A stretch of DNA of 64,000 nt from Rostrohypoxylon terebratum (taxonomy: Eukaryota > Ascomycota > Sordariomycetes > Xylariales > Hypoxylaceae), in assembly GCA_022497145.1 (NCBI GenBank), contig MU385912.1:62001-126000 (forward strand). Direction: 5' to 3'. The notes beneath the pieces were generated by a model. The model was not told where the DNA came from. It worked only from the letters and a program-made list of their open reading frames with translations, and searched no databases. The stretch's first letter is position 1. Every line of letters starts with the position of its first letter. This document shows, piece by piece, positions 36,382 through 46,924 of this stretch. The position numbers and the translations under genes were made by a program.

Positions 36382-38338
36382 TCATGAATCCCTCTGGACG
36401 GCATGGAATCGAACCCAGAAACTAGGCTTTTCCCACATCCCAAACATCCTAAAGTCCTTCTCGAATACAATATTTTGGTTTGGTAGCATCTCAACATCAA
36501 AAGCCCAAAGAACCTTGGCAATGAAGATTCTCGTCTGACGCCACGCTAAGGGCATCCCGGGGCAAGACCTCGGTCCCAAGCTAAACGGATGGTAACCTTC
36601 CCTAGCATCATTCTTGAATGCCGGATCCCAATGAGGGTGGTCTTCTGGCAACCAGCGTTCTGGTCTATAGTGATTCGGATCGTGGAAGTATCGTGGGCTA
36701 CGGGTGAACGCTAAAACAGCATATTGAACCTCGACCTATATTAAATTAGCATGGTAGGAATAGAGTGTGCTTGTTCTTGGGACTTACCCCCTTAGCAATG
36801 TAATTCCCGTCAACCTTAGCCCCAGGACACAAACGAGGTTGTCCACTACTCGATAGCACCGTGATGCGCAACGTCTCCATCAAGGAGGCGTGAAGGTATT
36901 TCAGAGGCGCTACGGCATCAGCAGTGATGTCCTCGTAATTCTTGAATGCACCCCTAATCTCCTCCACTAACAACTTAAGGCTCTCTGGCCGTAAAAGCGA
37001 GAACATAAGGGTACCGAATATCTGGCTTGCAATCGGCTCATATCCAGCAATAACCAGATGTCCAGTGATTACTTCAATATGCTTCTTTTCAGCTTTAGTG
37101 GGGTCAGGCGCATCAGCCGGAAGTAGTTGCTCAAAATGGTCCAAGTGCTCAGTGTTGCCACGACGTTCAATCCGCGACTCCAATGCCTTCTGGTTTATAC
37201 TTTGAACCTCATGATAACTTGCGATTACGGAAGGCGGGACGAAGAGGAATTTAATCGGACTTAGGAGGGGAAACTTCTTGAAGATCTGGTTTGCGGTAAC
37301 GAAGAAATTCACAATCCACATTTGGTCAAGAAAATGTGTACTTTTCACTGGAAGCTAAAGTTAGAAGGGATGGCTAATGGCAATGACTTTGGAAGGTTGC
37401 CTCACTATCTCGTAGATGATGTAGCTCCCGGCTGTAGGCCAAATCAGCTGAAGCATCCATGGCAACCCAGTCAGTCCACTAAATATTTTGAATAAGGTCA
37501 GCATCTCGACTCGACATACTTATTCGCAACAGGGAAATCGCTATAATTCTTACTGTTTTCAGTTCGATGCCTTCTTCCTTGCTTCCGAATTCTCTCATTC
37601 GTTGAACAAATGCGTCAGTGTACTTATGCATTGTTGATTCCTTAGCCTTCAGGGCCTTGATGCTGAATGCCGGCGCAACTTTCTTAGCGTCTGCATGGTG
37701 TTTTACTGGATCTATCTCCCACGAGAGTCCATTGTCACCTAACCCAAGATCCATGAAGTTTGTCTTGGGAAAATGTTCCATGCCACTCGTATGCGAATCG
37801 TATATATCTACTCACATGTCAGGCTTGGGATTTCGGGGATATCACTAAGGATTTTGAGCGCGTCATACCACTGAAAGCTTCTGGGGTGATGAAAGCAAGC
37901 TCGTTTGGAGCTACACGAACAACATCGCCTGCATTGGCTTTAGCATATAAATTTCTCACCAACATTGAAATGTTCAGAAACTGACCATATTTCTTTAATG
38001 CTTCCGCAACTGCAAACGGGTACTTTCCAGTTGACCTAAGGTTATCAGATGTTTTTTTCTTGCAGTTCGAAACGGAGGGAAAGTGACTCACCAGTGGTAA
38101 GCATACCACAGGTTCGAGAAGGCCGCAAGCCTTGGACCTGGAAACCTAGCTGCAGGATGGAAATAAACATTGTAAATGTAACGGAACGAAGCATACAATG
38201 TTATCTAGACGTTGAGGTCGTGAGTTCTATTGTGAAGAAGGACACCGGAACATGTCAACTCACTGCTCCAAGGCTAAAAACAACTAGGTCGCGGGTAGGG
38301 ATATCTAGGGCACGCTGGACTAGCCCTGTTGACGCCAT
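36382..38338 (-). CDS. cytochrome P450 monooxygenase (cluster gene)
   Basis: This is a membrane-anchored microsomal P450, presumed to oxidise the PKS-NRPS product. Eight exons (38338-38264, 38204-38092, 38035-37986, 37928-37869, 37810-37554, 37478-37406, 37347-36788, 36735-36382) total 1,542 nt and 513 aa, normal length. The N-terminus has a hydrophobic anchor (LVVFSLGAITLYASF) followed by the hinge YFHPAARFPGPRLAAFSNLWYAYHW. Downstream are VRVAPNELAFITPEAF, the K-helix ExxR (ETLR), PERW and the heme loop FSLGPRSCPGMPLA with its Cys ligand. The I-helix reads AGYEPIA where AGx(D/E)T(T/S) is usual, so the conserved Thr is absent. The gene is divergent from the MFS exporter with about 0.8 kb of shared promoter. 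No CYP family is assigned. Confidence 0.93.
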
Positions 38339-39148
38339 TGTGGTAGAAGCTAGGCCAGCTTAAAGAAACTACTGAGCATCTGGAAACAGATCTGGAAAAT
38401 CTACCTATTCAATCCAGGGAAAATTTGAACAGAACATCTTTTTTGATCATGAATAGCTACCTCCCCTCAGCTTAGGGAAGTAGATGTTTCCCTATCATAT
38501 GTTTGGCTCCAGAGCTCGTATGCGACCGGGAGGCACGGTTGGACTTGTGTAAGTTGGAACGGTTGGCTTTGTCTTCCGTCAGAGTCCTTGGGTACAATTC
38601 CTTACTTGCATATGCAGATTTGTATTGGATAAGCCAGTCATTTAAGAGTCTTTTATTACATGTCTAGGAATAAGATATTAAAAATTGAAATAATACTTGC
38701 AAACCCGACGAAGCCACAACGATCACCGTTCTCAATGTGACATCTCATTTGAGGGGCAACGCTATTTATATCCTATGTGATTGTGCGATAAATGTAACAT
38801 GTTAGATTTATGATATTACTAATTGGCCACCAGAACGAACGAGACCCAGTCAATACAAACGGTGGGAGTGGAACACGGAATTCGATAGACGAATATGCCT
38901 ACCAACTCATGCATCCAAGGGATCTGCGCCATCGAGCTACGTAGCCGACAGAACCAACCCACCTTCAGGGGCAGCATGGGGTCCGAAACGTCGGTACAAT
39001 CTGGGCAAACAAGTAAGGAAGACATGATCTGGATGGATTCAACAAAGAGACCTTGAGTGGTACTCGAAAATGATGTGAGTTGTGTATTAAGTCGACAGAG
39101 TACTTTTTTTCTATCACAGTCTCGACTATTAGTCGAGTTTGAACCAGC
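38339..39148. promoter_or_regulatory. shared divergent promoter of P450 and MFS genes
   Basis: About 0.8 kb separates the two start codons. No coding signal is present and no defined operator is recognised. Co-regulation of the two genes from this space is an inference from their orientation. Confidence 0.45.
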
Positions 39149-41039
39149 ATGGACCACACCCATAAAACTTCGAGCAAGGGCAAGGGTGACCTAGAATCCC
39201 CGGGTCCCACTACAGACGCCGCGGCGAGCAGTGAAAGCTCAACCGCGCAAATGCCGTCGACTAGCAGCGGGATGGATGATCCTACAGATTCAGCTGAACC
39301 AACTGCCGGAGGCCAAAAGACGTCTGCCGCTAAGCGCGATTTCCGATTTTGGGCTATCATCGTCGGATTATGTATCGCCAATTTTCAATCGTCGCTCGAA
39401 AACAGCGTCATCGTGACATCTGGGCCCGCCATCGTCAACGACCTGAAGATGGGCGAGGAGTTTATCTGGATTACGAACGCTTTCTTCTTATGCTGGTAAG
39501 TTTTTCAATTTAATATACATTGTAGGTATAAATCTTACATACGGCTAATAACTCTACAGTGCGGCCGTTCAACCCCTATTCGGTCAATTGTGCAATATCT
39601 TTGGTCGTCGATGGCTTATGCTATTTGCTATTGTCCTATTCACCCTCGGCAGCGGTATCTGCGGTGGTGCGAAAAATAGCGCTATGCTGATAGCTGGCCG
39701 TGGCGTTCAAGGTGCAGGATCAGGAGGTATCGGTATGATTGTCAGTATTATCATTGCCGATTTAGTACCTCTGCGCGAGCGTGGTTACTTCCTAGCAATC
39801 ATCATGATCCTATATACTGTTGGAATGACCTGTGGTCCAATTGTGGGAGGAGCCATTGTTGACGGGACCACCTGGAGATGGGTAAGTAACTCGCCCCTAT
39901 ACAACAAATTTTGAGATATTTACAAGTGTCAGGTCTTTTGGATCAATCTTCCGATCGGTGGTGTATCACTTGTGTTGCTATACTTCTTCCTGCACGTCAA
40001 TTACAATAAGGAGATGACCCTAGAACAGAAGCTGAGACGCATCGATTGGGTCGGCAACGGCCTCCTGATGGCTGGAACCATCGTCATGCTGTATGCCCTC
40101 ACTTATGCAGGTGTAAAATACTCATGGGGCTCATGGCAGACACTGGTCCCTCTACTGATAGGAGTATTCGTGATCTTTCTCTTCGCTGTATGGGAAGGAC
40201 GCGGGCTCTCTCCAGAGCTTGTAATGCCCCCGCAACTGTTCCGCCACCGTACGTCTCTCATATCGGCTATTAACACTTTCTTGCACTGGATGCTTGTCTA
40301 CTGGGGCACGTATTTCTTACCAATTTACTTTCAAGCCGTATTGCTATTTTCAGCTGAGCGGGCGGGTGTGTCGTTGCTGCCAATGACACTGATTTCTATC
40401 CCAGGCTGCGCGGTGGCAGCTATACTCGTCTCCCGATGGGGGAAGTTTAAGATGCTACACTTAATAGGTGAAGCAGTCTTTACAGTAGGGTTAGGACTAT
40501 TCGCACTCCAATGGGAGGGAAGCACCACAGCTGAGTGGGCTACATATCAGAGTATAGGCGCTCTTGGCGGTGGCGTCGTCTTAGAGACCCTATTGCCGGC
40601 TTTCCAAGCTCCGGTTCCCGAGAAAGATCAGGCCGCTGCTACGGCTACTTGGGCCTTCATCCGAACCGTCGGTGGCGTCTGGGGCGTCGCTATTCCCGCC
40701 ACGATCTTCAATAATCGAGTCGATCAGTTAGTTCACACGGTTTCGGACCCACAAGCCCGCCAACTATTAGCTGGCGGTGGCGCCTATTCGCATGCATCTG
40801 CCTCTTTTGTCACATCCTTTCCCGACCCCGTAGTGGCCGAGATCCGTGCTGTCTACAGGGAAGCATTGAAGCTGGTCTTCTTGACAGCAGTGGCTTTTGG
40901 TGGGGTTGCTACTTTACTCTTCTTGTTAGAAAAGGATGTTCCCTTGCGGCAACAACTCGAGACTGAGTACGGGTTGACAGAAAAAGCAACCCTAGTAGAC
41001 GATGATGTAGAGAGAAACCACGAACGAACCCAAAAATGA
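39149..41039 (+). CDS. MFS multidrug/toxin efflux transporter (DHA2-like, 14TM)
   Basis: This is a plasma-membrane proton-driven exporter of the aflatoxin-pump type, presumed to export the cluster product. Three exons, 39149-39495, 39560-39881 and 39933-41039, total 1,776 nt and 591 aa, usual for 14-helix members. A Ser/Thr-rich cytosolic N-terminus (about residues 1-70) precedes TM1 (FWAIIVGLCIANFQSSLENSVIV). Family motifs follow: WITNAFFLCCAAVQPLFGQLCNIFGRR (motif A region), GRGVQGAGSGGIGM, MTCGPIVGGAI (antiporter motif C) and WRWVFWINLPIGG. RIDWVGNGLL and PPQLFRHRTSLISAINTFLH are also typical of this branch. The C-terminus is short and acidic. Introns interrupt exactly at FFLC|CAA and WRW|VFW. 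Confidence 0.95.
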
Positions 41040-41720
41040 ATGGCTTCTTTGATATCATAACGCCCAGTACAAATATGCGAATAATAAAAATGAGCATCAA
41101 TATCATAACCTAAGGCCTACCGAGTATTAGAGCAAAATGAGTCCATGTCATCCCAAGTGAAGATACTATAACACTATAAATCACATGTGAGCTAGAATCA
41201 GAAAGACGAGAAGCTCGCTGATCGATATGATTAGAGATAACACCAGTTCGATTCCTATAGGACCTAAGTATCACGCTAGACTGTAAGAGATATATGCTCC
41301 GATGCTAGATTTTTAGAGGTCTATTGGGAGACGATACCGTTTACGAGGTGTCCAGCAGCACCTATTTTTATACTGCCGGGCACGTCTAGTAGGGGGAACC
41401 AGGACCTGTCATGCGCTAACATCACTACGTATAAGGCTGAATTAGCAACCATTCACTAATTTTCAAGGACTTACCCTCGAAAACAGTCCGCCTCAGGGCT
41501 TCCAACTCCCTAGACCCCATGTTACATTCCCGTTGATACAGGGGGGTTAGCCCGTAAGCTAATACATAAGACCCCGGGTTTCTCCCCTAAGTCCCTATAA
41601 GTCTAGTGTGCATCTGCCCAGTATATATCCATTGGGGGCGAAGCAGTCTACCGGTCTAGAATGCCCATCGCATTAGGTACCTTAGCGCTGTGGTAACTGC
41701 CTGTAAGCACTAAAAACATC
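41040..41720. other. intergenic; promoter side of the trans-ER gene
   Basis: No coding signal is seen. The stretch carries the 3' flank of the MFS gene and the upstream region of the enoyl reductase, both on plus. Confidence 0.5.
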
Positions 41721-42861
41721 ATGCCATCGTCCACGCCCCTCCCAGCATCGCAACAGGCGATCGTCCAAGGGCCAGCGGGCCAGCCCACAATCGCTGAGAA
41801 TGTGCCCATACCAGCCTTACGCCCGGGCACATTACTAATCAAGACGGTCGCCGTGTCGCTCAATCCCAGCGATAACAAGATGGGCGCCGCCTTCCCGTGC
41901 CCGGGCGCGGTCATCGGGATGGACTTCGCGGGGCGGATCGTCGATATCCGGCCCGCCGAAGGTGAACCCTTTAGCTCAGACCTGCGGGTTGGGGATATGG
42001 TGTGCGGCGTGGTCCACGGCTCAAACCCCGGAGACCCGACAACCGGGAGCTTTGCGGAGTACGTCCGGGCGCCGGCCGACCTAGTGCTCCGGGTTCCGGA
42101 GAACTTTCCTGTAGAGCAGGCAGTCGCGTTCGGGACGCCGCTTCTTACTAGCAGTGTTGCGATATGGAGCTCCTTGGCGATTACGGCATTGCCTGAAAGC
42201 CCGCTTGCAAAACCTGCTCCGGTGCTGGTCTATGGAGGGAGTACGACGTGTGGGACGATGGCTATACAGCTTTTGAAGACGTGAGTTCATATAACCGACG
42301 ACCAAAAAATCTAATAATCCACTAAATCACAGCAGTATAGGATATGACCCAGTCGCTACCTCTTCCTCCCGGAACTTCGACATGGTCAGATCGTACGGTG
42401 CCAGCGCGGTATTTGATTACACATCTACCGATCTGGGGAATGATATCAAGAAGCACACGGGTGGTCGGTTGCGTCACGCGCTCGACTGCATTGCTGACCA
42501 GGCATCAACAACATGTTGTTATGCTAGCCTAGGTCGACCCGGTGGTCGCTATGCCTACCTGGAGTCCAGCCCGAAGGCGTGGAAAACACGAGAAGCTGTT
42601 AAGGCGGATTTCGCTGTAGCATATGAAGCTTTCGGACCAGAGGTCAAATTAGATGGTGAGTATGGACGACCAGCAAGCCCGGAGAAGCACGAATTAGCTG
42701 TGAAGATCTTTAAAGAGTTTCAGAAACTCCTTGATGGGGGTAAAGTCAAAGCACATCCAATAGAGGTGGTAGGTCGTGGGTTTGAGAGTATTTTGGAAGG
42801 ACTTCGGAAGTTGAAATCAGGGGCTGTATCAGGGAAGAGGCTAGTCGTTTGGATTGAGTAG
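41721..42861 (+). CDS. trans-acting enoyl reductase (zinc-free MDR family)
   Basis: This NADPH-dependent medium-chain reductase is of the LovC/CcsC type, which docks on a highly reducing PKS whose own ER is inactive and saturates selected alkene intermediates. Two exons, 41721-42280 and 42333-42861, total 1,089 nt and 362 aa, the family size. Motifs are QQAIVQGPAGQPTIAENVPIP, VSLNPSDNKM, PGAVIGMDFAGRIVDI, GDMVCGVVHGSNPGDPTTGSFAEYV, the cofactor loop VLVYGGSTTCGTMAIQL, NFDMVRSYGASAVFDYTS and a C-terminal VVGRGFESILEGLRKLKSGAVSGKRLVV. Zinc-binding Cys/His residues of alcohol dehydrogenases are absent, as expected. The absence of a nucleotide-binding motif in the megasynthase ER makes a pairing likely. 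Alternatively it could be a general quinone-reductase-like protein. Confidence 0.92.
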
Positions 42862-43499
42862 AATCTCTAGAAAGCGATATAAGTCTAACTGGACTATAGC
42901 TCTAATATGTAAACAAACCCTAGTACCCAGCAATTTCTGAACTCTTTTTCTCGTAGGTAAGCATCTTCACCGAGGTTTTTTATCAAGCTTGTTCAAAGAA
43001 AGTACTTTCTACCCTTCACGCCTATTCTCAACTGGTTCTTCCTTTGATGAAATCCGTGATTACTTGTTAACGAAGCAGTCATATCGAACTATTGACACGC
43101 ATTTAGGAGAACCCATCTCCAATTCGTGGTAACATGGACGGTCTATCATCGTCAGCTTCAGCGAGGACCGTACGTCGAGCAAAACATCACGATACTTGAA
43201 GCCCCTTAATCCTCTTCGTCAACACGATGGAACACCACCTCTGGGGACTCAATGCTCTTGTTTATTTACCCTCTAGCACTCTCACTACAGTTACTGATTC
43301 TTCATCCAACTTCTTCCTCAAAACCCCTCCCCCAAAACCATTTTCCCTTTCCTCCATTTTTTCCTCACGCAACCTCAAAATCCCCCCTTCCGCCGTTGCG
43401 TTTCCGAGAAAAAAAACCTCCCACCTCCAAAATCTCCCTTACTCTCACTCTCGCTCGTATTTGTACTACCACTGCTTCTCTTGACTATTACCTCAAACA
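42862..43499. promoter_or_regulatory. pyrimidine-rich leader of the next gene
   Basis: From about 43265 to 43480 the plus strand is strongly C/T-rich (CCCTTTCCTCC, CTTACTCTCACTCTCG), ending just before the ATG at 43500. CT-rich leaders mark strongly transcribed fungal genes. The rest (42862-43260) shows nothing. Confidence 0.5.
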
Positions 43500-44227
43500 A
43501 TGGCCTGTGTCGAAAACTTCGGCCTAGAGAGCTTCCACCTCCGCCGTCCCTCAATCCGCGTCGTGATCTCCCGCAGCAACATCTACGGAGCCGCCCACGC
43601 CGACATGCAGGTCCCCTCCGTCGTCGGTTCCGCCAACCCCGGCATCGCTCTCTCGAGCGCCGGCAACACCTGGGGCATGTGGAGCACCGACAGCCTCATC
43701 GGCATTGCCGGCATGTCGGATATCGATACCGACGACGATGACGGCGACGACGGCGACGACGGCGATGAGGCCCCTCTCCTCGGCAACCATGTCAAGGTCG
43801 AGGCTCACGGCAAGAAGGACAAGAAGGGTCTCTGGACCAAGCTCAAGCAGAAGTTCAAGCGAACCAAGTCGCCTGCTACTCGCCCCGTAAGTACCTACCC
43901 AACATCAGTAACTCTTTTTTTTCATTCAAAATAAATTACTTACTTTCATCCCAGTGGTCCCGTATCGTCAGCGACGGGCTCGGCGGCATCCTCGTCAGCA
44001 AGGAGACCAAGGTCGGCGCGGAGGACAAGCCCTCCGGTCTTCCCAAGTCTCAAACGGCCGCGGACTTCCGCCCTCGCCCCCGTCGCCCCATCTCCACCAA
44101 CTGGCGGGCCGACTACGACGAGCTCCTCTACATGGGCGACGAGCGCGACAAGAAGGGCGACAGCGCGACCTTGCGAGTCGGCGGTCTCATGCGCTCCCTC
44201 TCCGCCATCCTGCCCGGCCGAGACTAA
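43500..44227 (+). CDS. hypothetical protein with acidic Asp/Gly run
   Basis: This gene is not recognised. Two exons, 43500-43886 and 43955-44227, total 660 nt and 219 aa. The intron has a GTAAGT donor and a CCCAG acceptor. The codons are GC-biased like the housekeeping genes, and a CT-rich leader precedes the ATG, so the gene is very probably real. The protein has a hydrophilic N-terminal third, then an acidic run (DTDDDDGDDGDDGDE) encoded by a GAYGGC triplet repeat. After this comes a lysine-rich segment (KKDKKGLWTKLKQKFKRTKS) that could form an amphipathic basic helix. A C-terminal part (NWRADYDELLYMGDE...LMRSLSAILPGRD) follows. There is no signal peptide or TM segment. It is not obviously part of the metabolite cluster. 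Confidence 0.8.
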
Positions 44228-44799
44228 TTTCCTGACCACACAACACCGACACGCTCGATATTCGACCACGTCTGATGTAATCGCACGAGCAAACGATGTC
44301 TTCTTGGGGATACTAATAAAGGGTCTGAACGTGTTTTTCTTTTCTTTTTGATGGGCTCCGCAATTTGCGAGTCAGGCAGAGGAAGATATACCCGGAGTTT
44401 GGCAGCCATACTGGGCACCGAAGCATGGCTTAATCGATGGGTTGTCGTTATTCTGTATAATATTGTACTGAACACGGTAGTTTCGGTTGTAACTGCATAT
44501 CCCCAATGAGAAGACAATACTTACCTGAGATTCTCGTCTGTTTCGTACCTTGCTGTGACTGTAATATCTCTGTGATCTCCGTAAAACTTTCCATATGGCA
44601 TTGGTTTCACAAGAATGGCGGATGCCATATTTATAAAACCCTCTTAGGTCAACCATTGGAAGCATTCCTGTGTTGGTATCAATATATTCTTAATTTTGAA
44701 TTAAACATGATGTACATCACCTCCATCGGCGTAAAGTCAATTGGAAAGCTCAGTACTTGTGTCTTCGCATATCCATTACACAATCTCATTCTCATTCCA
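44228..44799. other. intergenic between convergent genes
   Basis: This is 3' space shared by the acidic hypothetical protein and the glutathione transferase. Nothing else is seen. Confidence 0.5.
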
Positions 44800-46035
44800 T
44801 TACTTCGTCAAAGCAGCCTTCACAGCATTGACTTCCTCATCCAAGGGCAAGATATCCGGGACAGGACCCAAAGGCGTGATGGAGTGCGGGTTGATCTGTG
44901 TATGGCTACGCGTGTAGTGATTCTTGATATGCAAAAAGTTCGTCGTATCCTTGAAAGCCGGGTGCTTCCAGTACAGGTCCCGCGTGTACTTATGCAGGAG
45001 CGGGTATCCCGATCGGATGTCGCGCAGATTACACTTGAAGTGCTGGACGTAGACCGGATCGAATCGGATGAGGGTCGGGAATCTATCCTTGGGTTAGTAA
45101 TTGCGCCTAGATCATCATTGCTTCATGGTTAGGTAAAACTCACAATCTGATATCCACCTCGGTGAGCTGATCCCCAAACCAATACGGCCCACCCATCTCA
45201 GCAAGATGCTTCTCCGCCTTATCCAACGCATCAAACAACGTTGTCACATTCCTATCATACGCCTCCTGCGTGGTCGCGAAACCGCTCTTGTACACGCCAT
45301 TATTAATACCATCGTAAATCCAACCATGCGCCTCCTCGATCTGCGTCTTCAATGGCTCCGGGTAGAAATCCAGCTTGGCGTACTCCGCCGGAAGCTGGTC
45401 ATCAAATACATGGTTGAGCATGCGCAGAATTTCGCTGCTCTCATTGTTTACGATCGTATTAGTCTTTTTGTCAAAGAGTACCGGGACCGTGAACCGGCCT
45501 CCATAGTTAGGGTCTACTGAGAAGTACACCTCCCTTATGTGAGTGTACTTCTCGTGACCCGGGACCGGATCCGGGATTACGTTCTCGCCTGCGGCATCGG
45601 TGTCTTCCGGGGTAGGAAAGCACCATCCTGCGTATTTATTAGCCCTCTGTTTTGCGGATTGAGCCGATGGGAACCGAAACTCGCCTTTTTCACCCATGTG
45701 CCAATGGACGCTGGAGAACGAGATGAAGTCCTCGAGCCCCTTCAACTTCCTCACAATCAAAGTTCGTGTGGCCTGTTAGCCGATATCGTCAATATAATTC
45801 TTCTTATCCTCAACTGAGAGAAAAGTGGGAAACGACATACCCAAGGACAAGCGTAGCTAACATAAAGGTGATACCGGCCTTTCTCAGGCGGGAATTTTGC
45901 GCCGGGCTCCTTAGAGATCCAGTCGCGAAAGGAGCTGACCTGGCGCTTGAACTCGCCACTGCTATCGCCGGGCTTGACCCAGTCCGTAATCTTGGAAGCC
46001 TGTTTTGGCCCATCAACAACCATTCGATTTTTCAT
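44800..46035 (-). CDS. ECM4: glutathionyl-hydroquinone reductase / Omega-like GST
   Basis: This is an ECM4/Gto-type glutathione transferase (Xi class), which reduces glutathionyl-hydroquinones through a catalytic cysteine. Three exons, 46035-45841, 45772-45144 and 45082-44800, total 1,107 nt and 368 aa. The active site is YACPWATRTLIV, with Cys63 just before the first intron. Other family blocks are ITDWVKPGDSSGEFKRQ.SSFRDWIS, FPPEKGRYHLYVSYACPW, YF.VDPNYGGRFTVPVLFDKKT.TIVNNESSEI, GFATTQEAY and GPYWFGDQLTEVDIRLFPTLIRFD. The start at 46035 or the in-frame Met at 46023 are both possible. An upstream frame (46273-46013) looks like a mitochondrial leader (Ser/Arg-rich) but is out of frame and no acceptor joins it. 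It may be a housekeeping stress enzyme. Confidence 0.93.
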
Positions 46036-46924
46036 AATCCGAAGACGGTCTCACCATTCTGACTTGTTGGCCCTGCCTCGCTACATTCAAAGGCGAATTC
46101 ACAGAGACCCCTCCAATTTGAGTCGTGTTTCTCAACGAAGTAATATATTTCCTATTCCAGCTGGTACTGCTTCTCCTTTTAGATGATATAAAAAGTGACG
46201 TGAATCTAGTTGATCTCGATAATAACAATGATGACGCTACAGTAGAGAGCGCAGAAGAACGAGCTGTGTTCATGGATGCGGGGGTCTCTAATTTCCCCGA
46301 CTTAGGTGCTACCTCTACTTATAAGTTGCTATCTTTCGAAACTCTCCTGACCTATTTAGTAGGGCAAATCTTCGAATCAGGAGCTTTGAATATGGCGTGC
46401 GGTATGGAGATTGGAGATGTAGAAGATTTGTCACTGACTCCCCTTATTCATCATTATGCTACGATTACCGATCGTGACGTAAATTATTTAGGATTCTAGG
46501 TAAACAAGCTAGCAAGTCCTAGTCTATCGTTACTAATCAATCAGCTAGTATAGCGGGGGTTAGAAATCATGTGGGGATCGTCAACAGACAGTAATTCTGA
46601 GCTAGTACGAAGTAGAATCGAACGGAAAGTCCATTGTCACTAATGAATCTTCTTACTACGAATACGAGCAAACCCAACTCTATTTTACTGCTATCTGCCT
46701 TAGACAATTCATAACACTCCCTATCACTACTAATAGGTACTGATAGAGCAGACGGCAAATACTGACCGCACAATGCGCAAGGTAGCACGCCTGAGCCGCG
46801 ATCTCCGAAGTTCAGCTTCAATGGTCCACAGGAGTAGGGAGTCACAAGACCCAGCCATCCTTCTTTGCGGATAACTGCTTAGGCACCTTGGTGATCGTGA
46901 GATATATGGGGATCCTGTACACGT
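46036..46924. other. intergenic, no gene seen
   Basis: This stretch carries the 5' side of the GST and the 3' flank of uba1, on the same strand. The plus frame at 46125-46499 has no recognisable content. Confidence 0.5.

Noticed and set aside
46013..46273. Possible mitochondrial leader exon for the GST
   Set aside because: The frame differs from the GST and no acceptor AG lies between the candidate donor and the GST start.
46125..46499. 124-aa plus-strand frame in the GST/uba1 gap
   Set aside because: No motif or codon bias, and it overlaps the GST promoter.
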